From NCBI GenBank assembly GCA_016584495.1, contig WAID01000001.1, positions 1,736,001 through 1,800,000 of the forward strand: a DNA stretch of 64,000 nt, given 5' to 3'. Under the pieces are notes generated by a model. It was not told the origin of the DNA. It saw only the letters and a list, made by a program, of their open reading frames with translations, and made no database searches. Source of the stretch: Celoporthe dispersa. Its lineage: Eukaryota; Ascomycota; Sordariomycetes; Diaporthales; Cryphonectriaceae. The translations under genes were made by a program, and so were the position numbers. Positions 12,594 through 22,557 of the stretch are shown one piece after another (the first letter of the stretch is position 1; every line of letters begins with the position of its first letter).

Positions 12594-14180
12594 ATGTCAA
12601 CCACCATGCCAGCGACCTCGTCACCAGCGACCTCTCCTCCTGCAATCTCCTCGCCGACCTCGAACCCGAACCATCCCCCCCTGCCGCCCCTCATAACGAA
12701 CTCGCCCCAGCAGAAGAGGACGGCGGCCCCTCGGCCTGTATCCATGTCACAAGCCTCCAAGAACAGGCTGTCGCAGTATTCTGTGACCTCGATGCCCTTC
12801 CACTCGCGACCGACCTCGCACGCCTTCCCCATGTTCCCGTCGAGCCTGGCCTATACTCTCGTGCGGGATTTCGCATACCCCCAGGCGCACCCGATGCACT
12901 ACGGCCCCCCTCCAGAACCCTCGCAGCCGCCGTCGGGCATGACCACGCCCGCCAGCGAGTCGCGGCGCCTCTCCGACCCTGCGGGCTGGGATGGGCCCAT
13001 GAGCTGGGACAGCAGCGCCTGGGCGAGCCTGAGCAAGGTCGACAACCTGGCGCCCATCTACCTGGCCGACGGCCCGCCGTGGAGCGAGGACGAGGACCTC
13101 CACAGCCCTGTGGTCAGCTCCAGGCACCGAAAGCACAAGTCGTCAGGTGCCGCCTTCGCCTCCAGCCGGCGGCGCAGCAGCCGCGACCAGGGCGACTCGC
13201 GCGTGATGCGCTCGGAGAACTACGACCAGGAGAGGGGCTACTACGTGGGCACCAGCGGAGACGGCAGCGAGCGATACTACGTGAACCAGGGGGAGGAGGC
13301 GAACGGGCCAGGCGGTGAATATGTCACCTACCCGCCCGCCCAGGCCCGGCACTCGTACGGCGGGGTGGCTGAGCTCCAGCCGAGACAGTACGTCGAGCCC
13401 AACGGCGGCAGGTACCGTGCCGAGCCCGACGACGCGAGCGACGACGATGACGACGACGACGATGACGGGTCCCCTGGGTACGACGGGGAGGACCAGTCGC
13501 GGTACTCCAAAGACTACCAGTTCACCATTACCTCGCCCGACGAGGGAGATGCACGGCAAGGCCGTCGCGCTGTTCGACTTTGCGCGGGAGAACGAGAACG
13601 AGCTGCCGCTGGTCGAGGGCCAGATCATATGGGTGTCGTACCGGCACGGCCAGGGGTGGCTGGTGGCAGAAGACCCCAAGACGCAGGAGAGCGGGCTCGT
13701 GCCCGAGGAGTACGTGCGGCTCCTCAGGGACATCGAGGGCGGCATGACGAGCCTGACGGGGCAGGCCGAACCAGCTTCCGGGAGCCCCGGCGACGCGGGC
13801 ACGCCAACACAAACTGAACATACGGACTCTGGTCACACACCAACTGCAAGTACCTCCTCCACTGCCAATGGTTACCACCAGCCAGTCGTCTCAACGTTCT
13901 CTACTTCCAGCAAGGACCTTGATCCATACCCCCAGCACCTCCTGGGCCACCAGGCTGGACAGGCCCTCCCCAGGTCGTACACTACCACGGTCAGCGCGGC
14001 GGCAGCCAGGCAAATACACCGACGCTCTCCACACACCAGGAGACCGGGCTCCAGCTGCGGCGCGGCAGCCAGGCCGGCGACGAGATCCCGCCCAAGAAAT
14101 ATGAGTCCGGCCGGACACTCTCGGACGCCAAGATGATGCAGCCGTCACCTAGCGGGGACAAGCCAGGCCCGAGTCCATGA
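12594..14180 (+). CDS. NBP2: NBP2-like SH3-domain adaptor
   Basis: Yeast Nbp2 is an SH3 adaptor that recruits the Ptc1 phosphatase to MAPK pathways. This single-exon gene starts at the first in-frame ATG and encodes about 528 aa. The N-terminal half is Pro/Ser-rich and disordered, with an Asp run near residues 283-292. The SH3 domain lies at about residues 319-378: AVALFDFARENENELPL, HGQGWLVAED and GLVPEEYVRLL match the ALYDF, GW and P..Y features of SH3 and closely resemble Nbp2. Two one-base errors break the frame: an extra G in GGG at 13544-13546, just before the SH3 domain, and a missing C near 13964-13971. Beyond the second break the frame continues through TLSTHQETG and KKYESGRTLSDAK to TGA at 14178. 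The tail is divergent and its function is unknown. Confidence 0.85.
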
Positions 14181-15487
14181 CCAGACATACCGCCGCCCAA
14201 GGGGGGGTTGAGCAGGGGCCAACGACTGCTTCTCATCATATGCCACCACAAAAGGGGGATAGCATCATGCGGCTGCTGTAACTGTAGCGACCTGCCAGGA
14301 CGAAGCGCTGCTTTTATGTCGCGGGAGAAGAAAAAAAGGAAACATATTTTCATCATGCATAATTCACTCAGCACGGGGGGGCAGGCGTCTCTTATCGATC
14401 ACCACGGCCGAGTTTCCAGCGACGGGGCTTGACATTGGAAAGCCATTCCTCGCCTGGAAAACCTTGGAGCAGCCGGAAATGTTGTCGGCTCTCCCTGAAA
14501 TCTCTACCAGCGGCCAAGGCTTTTTAGAACCACGAGCGACTCCTACCCTCTCACAGGGTTTCTACGTATGGAGTGCGGGATGTTTCTATATGAGCATGAC
14601 CCGGCGGGTTTGTCTGATGTCGTGGACATTTACCATCTCGTGTGATGAAGAGTGGAAGGGTTCACGGAACGAAAGGGGGAGGCGTCATCATCACCACTTA
14701 GCGTTGCAATGTTGGTTTTCCGAGATGGGTGAGGGAAGGGGGTCAATATAGCAGCTACGCTGGTTGGATGTTTAAGCAAATGCTGAATGAATACTGAATA
14801 CATACACTGCCGGTTTCTGAGCAGTCCACGGCAGTTGGAGCAATCCTCCGTCTATTTCTGCATAGTGTGTGAGCGAGATCTGCAGCTCGTTGTGGCCACA
14901 CGCAGCTCCCAAAGCTGGTAGACCTTTTACGAGCCCGGTTGATAGAAAATGAGCATCTCGATGTTCTCAAGGTGTGGGTTGATAATTCTACTTACTGGCT
15001 TGATTCCCCCCATCGCTTGTCTTTTCTTTTTATTTGCCGTGCTACCCTGGAGATTTATGGATTTCTTTTATATAGAAAAGGATCATCTTGGTGAAAGAGT
15101 ACGTATCTCTTCGTCGTCTCTTCGTATTTTTTCCTTGAAAAAAGTCATGAATTAGGTTGTGCGAGGGGTTTCCCAGGAAGAAAAAATAGGGAGAGGGGGG
15201 GGGGGTGTGGAAGGAAGGATCGGTCCTGACGTGATTCGAGGTTACGTCACAGGCACACTGAGCTCGGCGGATTTCCCCAGAGCACTGCGCGAGCTCTCCA
15301 ACCTGCATTTCAAAGCACAAACCTTACACCTCAACATCATCATACGAGACGAGCCAGGCTGCATTGGAAACGCCAGAGCACACTCCAGACTCGACTGCTC
15401 TTCCTCGAGATCGAGTCATTGGTTCCTTCTTCCTTTCTAATTACCTTCAATTGCTGAGGGAAAAGACAAGGAAAGAGATAAAAAAAA
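14181..15487. other. Intergenic region NBP2-like / MCR1
   Basis: No supportable gene. It contains the 3' UTR of the SH3 gene and the MCR1 promoter and leader. Two bZIP-like sites are present at 15227 and 15242. A poly-G run lies at about 15197-15205. Confidence 0.55.
15227..15249. promoter_or_regulatory. Paired CRE/AP-1-like sites upstream of MCR1
   Basis: TGACGTGA at 15227-15234 and TTACGTCA at 15242-15249 lie 15 bp apart (start to start), about 240-260 bp before the MCR1 ATG. Both resemble ATF/CREB or Yap1-type bZIP sites. The match is seen in sequence; binding is inference. Confidence 0.35.
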
Positions 15488-16741
15488 ATGTTTGCGCGAT
15501 CAGCTTTCCGGGCGTGCCAGTCGGCGCAGCCTTTGAAGCACGTACGTACAAAGGTTGCGGAGCGAGGACGCCCACACCTTTCTTCGGGGAGAAAAACACA
15601 AGATACAAACTCTGGCTGACTTTTTTTATTTGGTTTGATGATCTCTTCCCAGCAATCCCGCCGCTACGCCTCACAACCACCTTCTTCTTCCTCCGGCGGC
15701 AACAACACGCTCCTCTACGTCCTGGGCGGTGGCGCCGTGGCCGGCGGCGGCTACTACTACTTCTCGCAGAACCCAGGCGCCGCGCAAAAGGCCGAGGCCA
15801 AGGTCAAGGATGCTCTGCCCGGCGGCGGCGCCAAGAAAGCCCTGACGGGCGGCGACCAGGGCTTCGTGTCGCTGAAGCTGGACGACGTGGAGATTGTCAA
15901 CCACAACACCAAGAAGTTCCGGTTCAAGCTGCCCGAGGAGGACATGGTGTCGGGGCTGGGTGTTGCTAGTGCTATCCTGACCAAGTTTAAGCCTGACGGG
16001 GAGGGGAAGGCTGTGCTGAGGCCTTATACGCCCGTCTCGGATGAGGGTGGGTTTTCCTTGTTGCTTCTTCTTTTTTTCTCTCTATTGTTTCGTTCAAGTA
16101 GAAGCGGAAGTGAGGGGATTAGGCTTGTGTGTGATGGGCTGTGTGGCTGACGGACTGACCTACGTGGAATAGATGCCAAGGGATTTGTCGACCTGGTCGT
16201 CAAGAAATACGAGGGCGGCCCAATGTCCACCCATATGCACGACATGGTGCCTGGCCAGCGCCTCGACTTCAAGGGCCCTCTGCCCAAGTACGCGTGGACG
16301 CCCAACAAGCACGAACACATCGCCCTGGTGGCGGGCGGCACGGGCATCACGCCCATGTACCAGCTGTGCCGCGCCATCTTCAAGAACCCGGACGACAAGA
16401 CCAAGGTGACGCTCGTGTTCGCCAACGTGGCCGAGGAGGACATCCTGCTCAAGAAGGAGTTCCACGAGCTCGAGAACACGTACCCGCAGCGGTTCCGGGC
16501 CTTCTACACGCTCGACAAGCCGCCCCAGGAGTGGAAGGGCGGCAGTGGGTACATCACCAAGGAGCTGCTCAAGACGGTGCTGCCGGAGCCCAAATCGGGC
16601 AACGTCAAGGTGTTTGTGTGTGGGCCGCCGCCCATGTACAAGGCCATCTCGGGACCCAAGGTCAGCCCGCAGGACCAGGGCGAGCTGACTGGGTACCTGG
16701 CCGAGCTGGGCTACAGCAAGGACCAGGTGTACAAGTTCTAG
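15488..16741 (+). CDS. MCR1: NADH-cytochrome b5 reductase, mitochondrial
   Basis: Mcr1 transfers electrons from NADH through FAD to cytochrome b5 or other acceptors at the mitochondrial outer membrane and intermembrane space. It supports ergosterol synthesis and recycling of the ascorbate analogue. Three exons, 15488-15541, 15653-16046 and 16173-16741, join to 338 aa, close to the usual 320-345. The short first exon gives a basic presequence (MFARSAFRACQ). A transmembrane segment follows near residues 30-55 (LLYVLGGGAVAGGGYYYF). The FAD motif RPYTPVSDE is near residue 140, the NADH motif GGTGITPMYQL near 204 and CGPPPMY near 298. The ATG is the first codon that gives a mitochondrial leader and splices in frame. 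It converges on the transcription factor gene with only 94 nt between stop codons. No defect is seen. Confidence 0.96.
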
Positions 16742-16835
16742 AGAAAAACAAGCCGCGCTGTATGAAGGATTAGAAAGGGGCCCATATAGAAGTGACAGAG
16801 AGATGGTCCACATATGCAGTTCCTTCCTCCTCCTC

Positions 16836-18474
16836 CTATCTAGGCCTAAGCAGGGCATCCATGCTCCTCTGCTCAATGTCCAGATACACCCCAGCCAGCT
16901 TCCACCTCTGCCCGATCCCCTCCACACACGCCTTCATGATCTCAAACCCCTCCTTCAAGTCCTGGTCCCCGCTCTCGCTCCACAGCCAGTGGAAGACCGA
17001 CATGCCGCAGTATACCGTGTCTAGAAGCAACGGGCTGATCCTGTCCACCGTCCTCACGCCTGCTCCTCCGCCTTCCCTCTCGCTGAAGTCAAAGAGCTGC
17101 CCGTGCGCAGAGTAGCTCGTCCAGCTCAGCTCCCAAGGCCCGTGCCGCCTCCGCTCCCCGTCCTCCCGCATCAGCCGCACCAGCTCCTCCGCCACGCCCC
17201 GCACCCTCGTCCCCGCCAGCTTGAGCCCGTTGATGGCCTCGACCTGCATCGCCATCTCCGCCTCGCTCCTCGAGGGCGGTCCGTTGGGCCCGCCGCCCCT
17301 GGCCTCTGCCGCTGGCCCCGGCCGCATGTGCTCAGGGCACGAGTACAGGTCCAGCACCATGACGGCCGCGGACCAGGCGACGCAGCGGGCCGTGATGTAA
17401 GCAAAATACGCATCCGTCCCGGGTGTGGCGCTCGCGGTGTCCATATCCCTGCCGATGGCGCGGCAGAGGGCGTCGAGCTCCGAGATAACGGCGGTGGCCT
17501 CGCGGATATTCACCGGCCGCCCGTCGTCAGCGAGGCCCGCGTCCCCCGCGGTGGCGCCCACCCCGCCGCACACGTGTTCCCGGCCGTGGAACTGGTTGTA
17601 CCGCCCCACGGCGTGCTTGCAGTGGGCCATGGCGCGGGAGATGAGGACGGCGGCCTGAGCGAGGCGGGAGAAGGGGCTGGCGGAGGCTTCGGAGAAGGGT
17701 GGACACGGGCCGCTGGAAACAGCGGGCCATATCACCTGCGTCCCAGGCGAGGTCGTCGACGGGGAGGCTCTCTGCGCCGGGTGGCGGGGCCGGATCGCCT
17801 GCGAAGGGGCGCTTGCAGCCGAGGGAGATGATGCGGTCCAGGATGTGGGTGGCCCACCAAGTGCGGCGGCGCTCCTCAGCCTCGGTCCATGTTGTCTTGG
17901 GAGAAGTGAGCAAACAGATTATTGGTTTTTTTTCCCGCCTCTCCATCGACGGCGGGAAGAGAGAGAGAGGGAGGGAGAGAGGGAGTGTGGTTGGACTTAC
18001 ACATGATCCGAGAATGGCTACAGCCTCGCCATAGGATGGCAGCCCTAGCATCGCCGCGTAGCGGACGCAGTTGCCCACCGTCATCCAGGCCTGAGGATAG
18101 ATGGCGTGGCTGTACTCGTACAGGGCGACGAGGATCATGGCCTGGAGATACAGCAGCGACACCGTCCCGGCCGACTCGAGCAGGGCTACGAGCTGCTTGG
18201 CGGACCTGTAGATGGGCATGTCGGCGGCGGAGGCCACCTCGGGCGGCGGGGTGGTGGTGATGAGCTTCATGGCGAGGAAGAGCAGGGCGAGGTCAGGCCC
18301 GCCGTCTGCGAGGGAGATGCCCAGGTTCATGCGCTTCCTGGAGATGAAGGAGAACCACTTGTGGACCGTGGTGAAGTAGACGGAGGCGGCGTGCTCGATG
18401 ACCTCGCTCGAATCGAGGATCTCGAGGACCTCCTAGGCAAGATCAGCACCGAGGCCTAGACATTGATGGGAGAG

Positions 18475-18554
<80 letters not shown>

Positions 18555-19461
18555 CAGTGGGCGTGAAGCCAAATAGGGAATTACATGGTTCGACGGATTC
18601 TTCTTTGAGCACAGCCTAGATCTCTTGGAGATTATTCCGCTACTGAACAGCCGCCCGACCAGTCGAAAACCAGAGTCGATCCAGCCTGGAGACTGACCTC
18701 AACGAGTCATAAAAGGCCATGTGCGTCTAGGAGAATATAGCAGAAGAAGAAGAAAAGAGGAAGAAGAAATGGATATACAAGAGGAGAGAGGTTGGGTGCC
18801 CTCAGGGGAGGGTCATCCAGACACATTTTCCTCGACGACGCTACAGTCAAGATTGCATTGTGAGATGAACAGCAGCGATTGGTCCAACATGGTAGTATAA
18901 AAAGTACGAGACAAGAGCCAGCTCCGGCAGCACTGGATCGGGAGCCTGCACTCCTGGACTTACAGGTGGGATATCGACAGTTGGTCCTGGGGGCAGGACC
19001 CTGGCATCATTGTACACGTCGATATCGAGAAAGAACACACAGGGAAACCTATTCGTCACCCGCGGCGGCATCATCTTTGCGAAGGTGTTATGATTCCCAG
19101 GACTCGACCCAGAACCTCCCGTGTCCGTGTTTGATACCGACGGGGTGGAGAGGTCCTGCTGCTGGGGCTGGCTGGCGGAGCAGGGCCCGGGGGCGGTAGA
19201 CTTGAGCCTCGCCTCGATCTCCACCAGCTTCGTCTGCAGCGCGGCAAAGTCCTCGGCCGAGGGCGCCGCAGCGGTCACCGCACCGTCCGAGTAGTCGCAC
19301 GCGCGCTGGAGCGAGGCGCACCTCGAGCACGCCGGGAGGCGCTTGTCGCATTTGCGTTTTTGTCTCTTGCAGGTTGCGCAGGCCTGGTTGGCGAAGGAGG
19401 CGGTCACGCCTGGTATGGATTCCAGCTGGTCGTTGCCCACCCTGGGCTGAAGGGCCATCAT
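16836..19461 (-). CDS. Zn(II)2Cys6 fungal transcription factor
   Basis: A nuclear binuclear-cluster regulator whose target genes are unknown. Exons 19461-18964, 18432-18001 and 17895-16836 join in phase (donors GTAAGT) to about 662 aa. The DNA-binding cluster is C28-x2-C31-x6-C38-x6-C45-x2-C48-x6-C55 with a basic KRQKRKC loop, followed by a short linker and coiled coil (FAALQTKLVEIEARL). The middle is a fungal-specific transcription factor domain starting at about RFPCVFFLDIDVY and continuing through YFTTVHKWFSFISRKRM and EERRRTWWATHILDR. Intron 1 is long (531 nt) and contains a (CT)36 tract in the sense strand. One base appears to be inserted, probably in GGG at 17697-17699, since the frame changes between CFQRPVST and FSEASASPFSRLAQA. 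It is divergent from the glycosyltransferase gene. Confidence 0.88.
18479..18550. repeat. (AG)36 microsatellite inside an intron
   Basis: 72 nt of uninterrupted AG on the + strand, so (CT)36 in the transcript of the Zn2Cys6 gene. It lies in intron 1, ending about 46 nt before the 3' splice site at 18433. Confidence 0.92.
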
Positions 19462-20606
19462 CTCGAACGGCCGGGCGCCAGCAGTTGGAAGATGTAAGAA
19501 ATGAAATCGAGCATGAGAAGGAAGGCGGAGTGAGCACTATGGAAAGGGAGACTCTATAACGAGTCGGAGATAAAGAGGAGGTTAAGTACAGCAGGCCGGG
19601 AATGCTGAGGTAAGCCAACTCGTCCCTGCCAAGCCACTGCAGCCAAGCGCCTCGCACCTGCCTGACAGCACTGTGGGACCCCCCACTGTAGCTTAATCCA
19701 ACGACAACCCAGACGAAAGTCCAGCCGAGGACCAACCAAGTGCTACTAATAATTACCAACAACAAACTCTCGTCTCCATACCAGCGTCCAGTGCTGTGTT
19801 CATATGAGACCACGATGAGGCTCGAGAGCTACCCCTAATTACGGAGCATATATCATATATCTCACCCTGATCTGCAGGATTTGCATCTGGTCTCCCTCTC
19901 CTGAATGAGTTACTACCGTGCCGCACCACATTCAGCGTTCGAAGCTTGGGTTGTGGAAAGTTTGCGTCACACGCGGCACAAAGCTCTCCACGCCTGAGCG
20001 TTGTGCTTTACCACTTTCTCCCTGACCCCTTGATACCGTGCTCTCTGAGTATTGCCTGGCTTGTGAAGTGTCGTTTCGCGTGGAAGCTAGAGACGCCGTG
20101 GCATCTCTGGGGCGCCGACTGCCTTGCTCGTCTTGACCAGGGACTTGAGATATGGGAACACTGAATGCCTTCCCCTTTAGGGGGTCTAGGTTCATACTCG
20201 AATCCTCACGCGATGACAAGACCCGCCTGTCATGTGGGCGTGGCTCTTTTCCGAGTCTCTTTAACAGACACACAGCAATCTCAACTACGGGAAAGGCAAA
20301 CGCTCTCCTCAAAGAAGGACGTGTTTGTCAATAATTGATTTGGTGTCACTGCAACGCCCTTCAAGTCTGGACGCGTCCTCTCTTCAGATATCCTTGAAAG
20401 CCCTTGAAAAATTTGATTCTGCTCGTCGAGTCTCGCCCTTCCCACTCAGGTTATTCTAGCCTTGCTTCAGACGGTATTGTTTAAACCTCCCTTACGCAGA
20501 AACAACTATCGTCTACCTCATTACTGGCTGTGCTTCTTCTCGATTCATCCATAGCTCCCTTCTATCTCTCCTTCTGTTTGTTTCACCAACCACCATACAC
20601 CTCCTC
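19462..20606. other. Divergent promoter region, transcription factor / glycosyltransferase
   Basis: No supportable gene in 1.1 kb. It must carry the promoters of both flanking genes. The last 250 nt are pyrimidine-rich, as in other leaders of this window. Confidence 0.5.
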
Positions 20607-22215
20607 ATGGCGTCAAATACAGCGCTGATGAGCAGGATGGGCCGGCTGCATCACCTCATCCTGCTCTCTGTCCTGGTGTTCATCTTCATCGGTTCGGTCT
20701 GCTACCTGGATGTTCTACCTGATCGAAAGGTCTTTACTTCCAAGGTCTACAATGTGATCCATCTTGGGTCGGGATCACATCTTCGGCCTGGCGCTCAGAA
20801 CGCAGGCCATGATCCAGACCGCCCAGGAAACTCGGAGCACAACTGCCAGTCCTACTTCGACCACCTCAGACCATTGGCTCTGAGCCACACCATCAGATAC
20901 TCGAGAAGATGCATCCAGCCTGTATTCTCGGACACTGTAGACAGAGACGTGGTCTCCAACGTCAGCTTCCCCCCTGATCACAACTACCAAGGTCCTGAAC
21001 CTGAGCCGTGAGTGTCCACTGGGGATTGGTGAGTTGGCTTGCGACGACCCCGTGGCGCTGTTAGTGCCTCCGCCAGACCCCAAGAGCAAAGGACAATACA
21101 GCCATCTCGTCTTCGGCGTGGCGACCACCTACTCCCGCCTGCGAGACTCGAAACCCACCTTTGCCCATTGGCTGGCCGACTCAGGTGCTACCCTGATCGG
21201 TCTCGCCACCGACAACACCCAGGACCTGCCTGGCCTCAACTTCTCCGCCCTCGAGGACGAGTTTGCCTCCTCTGGTGTGGCGCTCAAGCTGGTCCACAAA
21301 CATGATACGCATCACACCACCGAGCAGTCGCACATGCTTCTCATCCGCGATATGTTTGCGGCCGCCCCGGCCGCCCACTGGCTCGGCATCCTCGACGACG
21401 ACACCTTCTTCCCCTCCCTCCACGCTCTGTCGACCGCCCTCGCCGCATACGACCATACGAGGCCCAAGTACCTCGGCCAGCTCACAGAGCACGCCCAGCT
21501 CCTGCCCCAGGGGATCCTCGGCGCGTTCGGAGGCGCGGGCATCTTCCTCTCGCCCGCCCTCGCCCGCCTGCTCGAGCCACACCTCGACGCGTGCCTCAGC
21601 GGCCGCGGCGGAGACATGCAGATCATGGAGTGCGTTCACGCCCACAGCGCAGCCCGGCTCACGCGCGTGGACGGCCTGTGGCAGGCCGACCTCATCGGGG
21701 ACCCGGCAGGCTTCTACGAGAGCGGGCGCCGCGTGCTGAGCATGCACCACTGGAAGAGCTGGAACTGGCTCCCCGTCGCCGAGATGGCCGCCGTGACACG
21801 GGTGTGCGGGGACTGCCTCCTGGAGCGGTTTGCCTTCCGCGGCGGCGGGGACGAGGACGAGGACGAGGACGAGAGGGGCCCGGTCACCGTCTTGAACAAT
21901 GGCTACTCGATCAATGTGTATGATGGCAGCATGGGCCTGCCGGACCTGAGCAGGACCGAGCAGACATGGGACGACTGGGGTGATCAGGATCCGTGGAAGG
22001 ACTACGAGTGGAGCCTGGGCCCGCTGAGGCCTAAAGCCGAGAAGGGCATGAAGAGATCATACTGGCTCGCGACGGCCCTGGCGGGCGAGAAGACAGGTGC
22101 GCTGACACAGACGTACCTGCACCGCGGGGAGGGGATGGAGAAGATGACGAGGTTGTTGAGCTGGTCTGGCAGGCTCCGTAGTCGTCCTGTCAGCATAGTT
22201 GAGCTCTTGCCCTGA
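20607..22215 (+). CDS. Fringe-like glycosyltransferase, GT31/DUF604 type
   Basis: Predicted type II Golgi/ER membrane glycosyltransferase of about 535 aa; the acceptor is unknown. A signal anchor lies at residues 13-34 (LHHLILLSVLVFIFIGSVCY). The catalytic region starts with YSHLVFGVATTYSRL. The metal-binding DDD motif is in WLGILDDDTFFPSLH (about residue 263). Conserved family blocks follow: FGGAGIFLSPAL, GDPAGFYESGRR with MHHWK, and NNGYSINVYD. The frame changes once. Removing one C from the C6 run at 20969-20974 joins NVSFP to LITTTKVLNLSRECPLG, and the rest is then open to the TGA at 22213. I therefore treat it as one gene. The family (Fringe-related, DUF604) is common and poorly characterised in filamentous fungi. 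It converges on the J-protein gene. Confidence 0.85.
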
Positions 22216-22557
22216 ATTTATCCTTCATCCACTGCTATCTCTTGAGAATTTGAAGCTTGGTTGAATACATGAGACCCAATGGCTATTATGAACAAGAACA
22301 TCATCAGATATAAACGTAATGTTATATCTAGGTTGTCATCACATATACACAACAATGCTTGATGAATTTTCTGATTACATATCAAGGTCCTTCGAGTGGA
22401 GTATGAACGTGAGAAGATCAAAATCCTGCCAAGATATCCCCCCCTAGATAATCCACAACCGAGCAGAGATTTTCGCCTAGATAGCACAGTATATGGCATG
22501 AGCAAACAACAATGATCACAAGATCCGAAACCATCCCAACCTGCTCTTCCCTTCTTC
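22216..22557. other. Convergent 3' region
   Basis: 342 nt between two convergent stop codons. It is AT-richer than its surroundings and probably holds both 3' UTRs. No gene is seen. Confidence 0.6.

Noticed and set aside
12473..13318. 281-residue open frame overlapping the SH3 gene
   Set aside because: It is a shifted frame of the NBP2-like gene, rich in R/P/A, without recognisable motifs.
13544..13546. Programmed ribosomal frameshift in the SH3 gene
   Set aside because: No slippery heptamer is evident, and similar one-base shifts of both signs occur in seven other genes, so sequence error is the simpler explanation.
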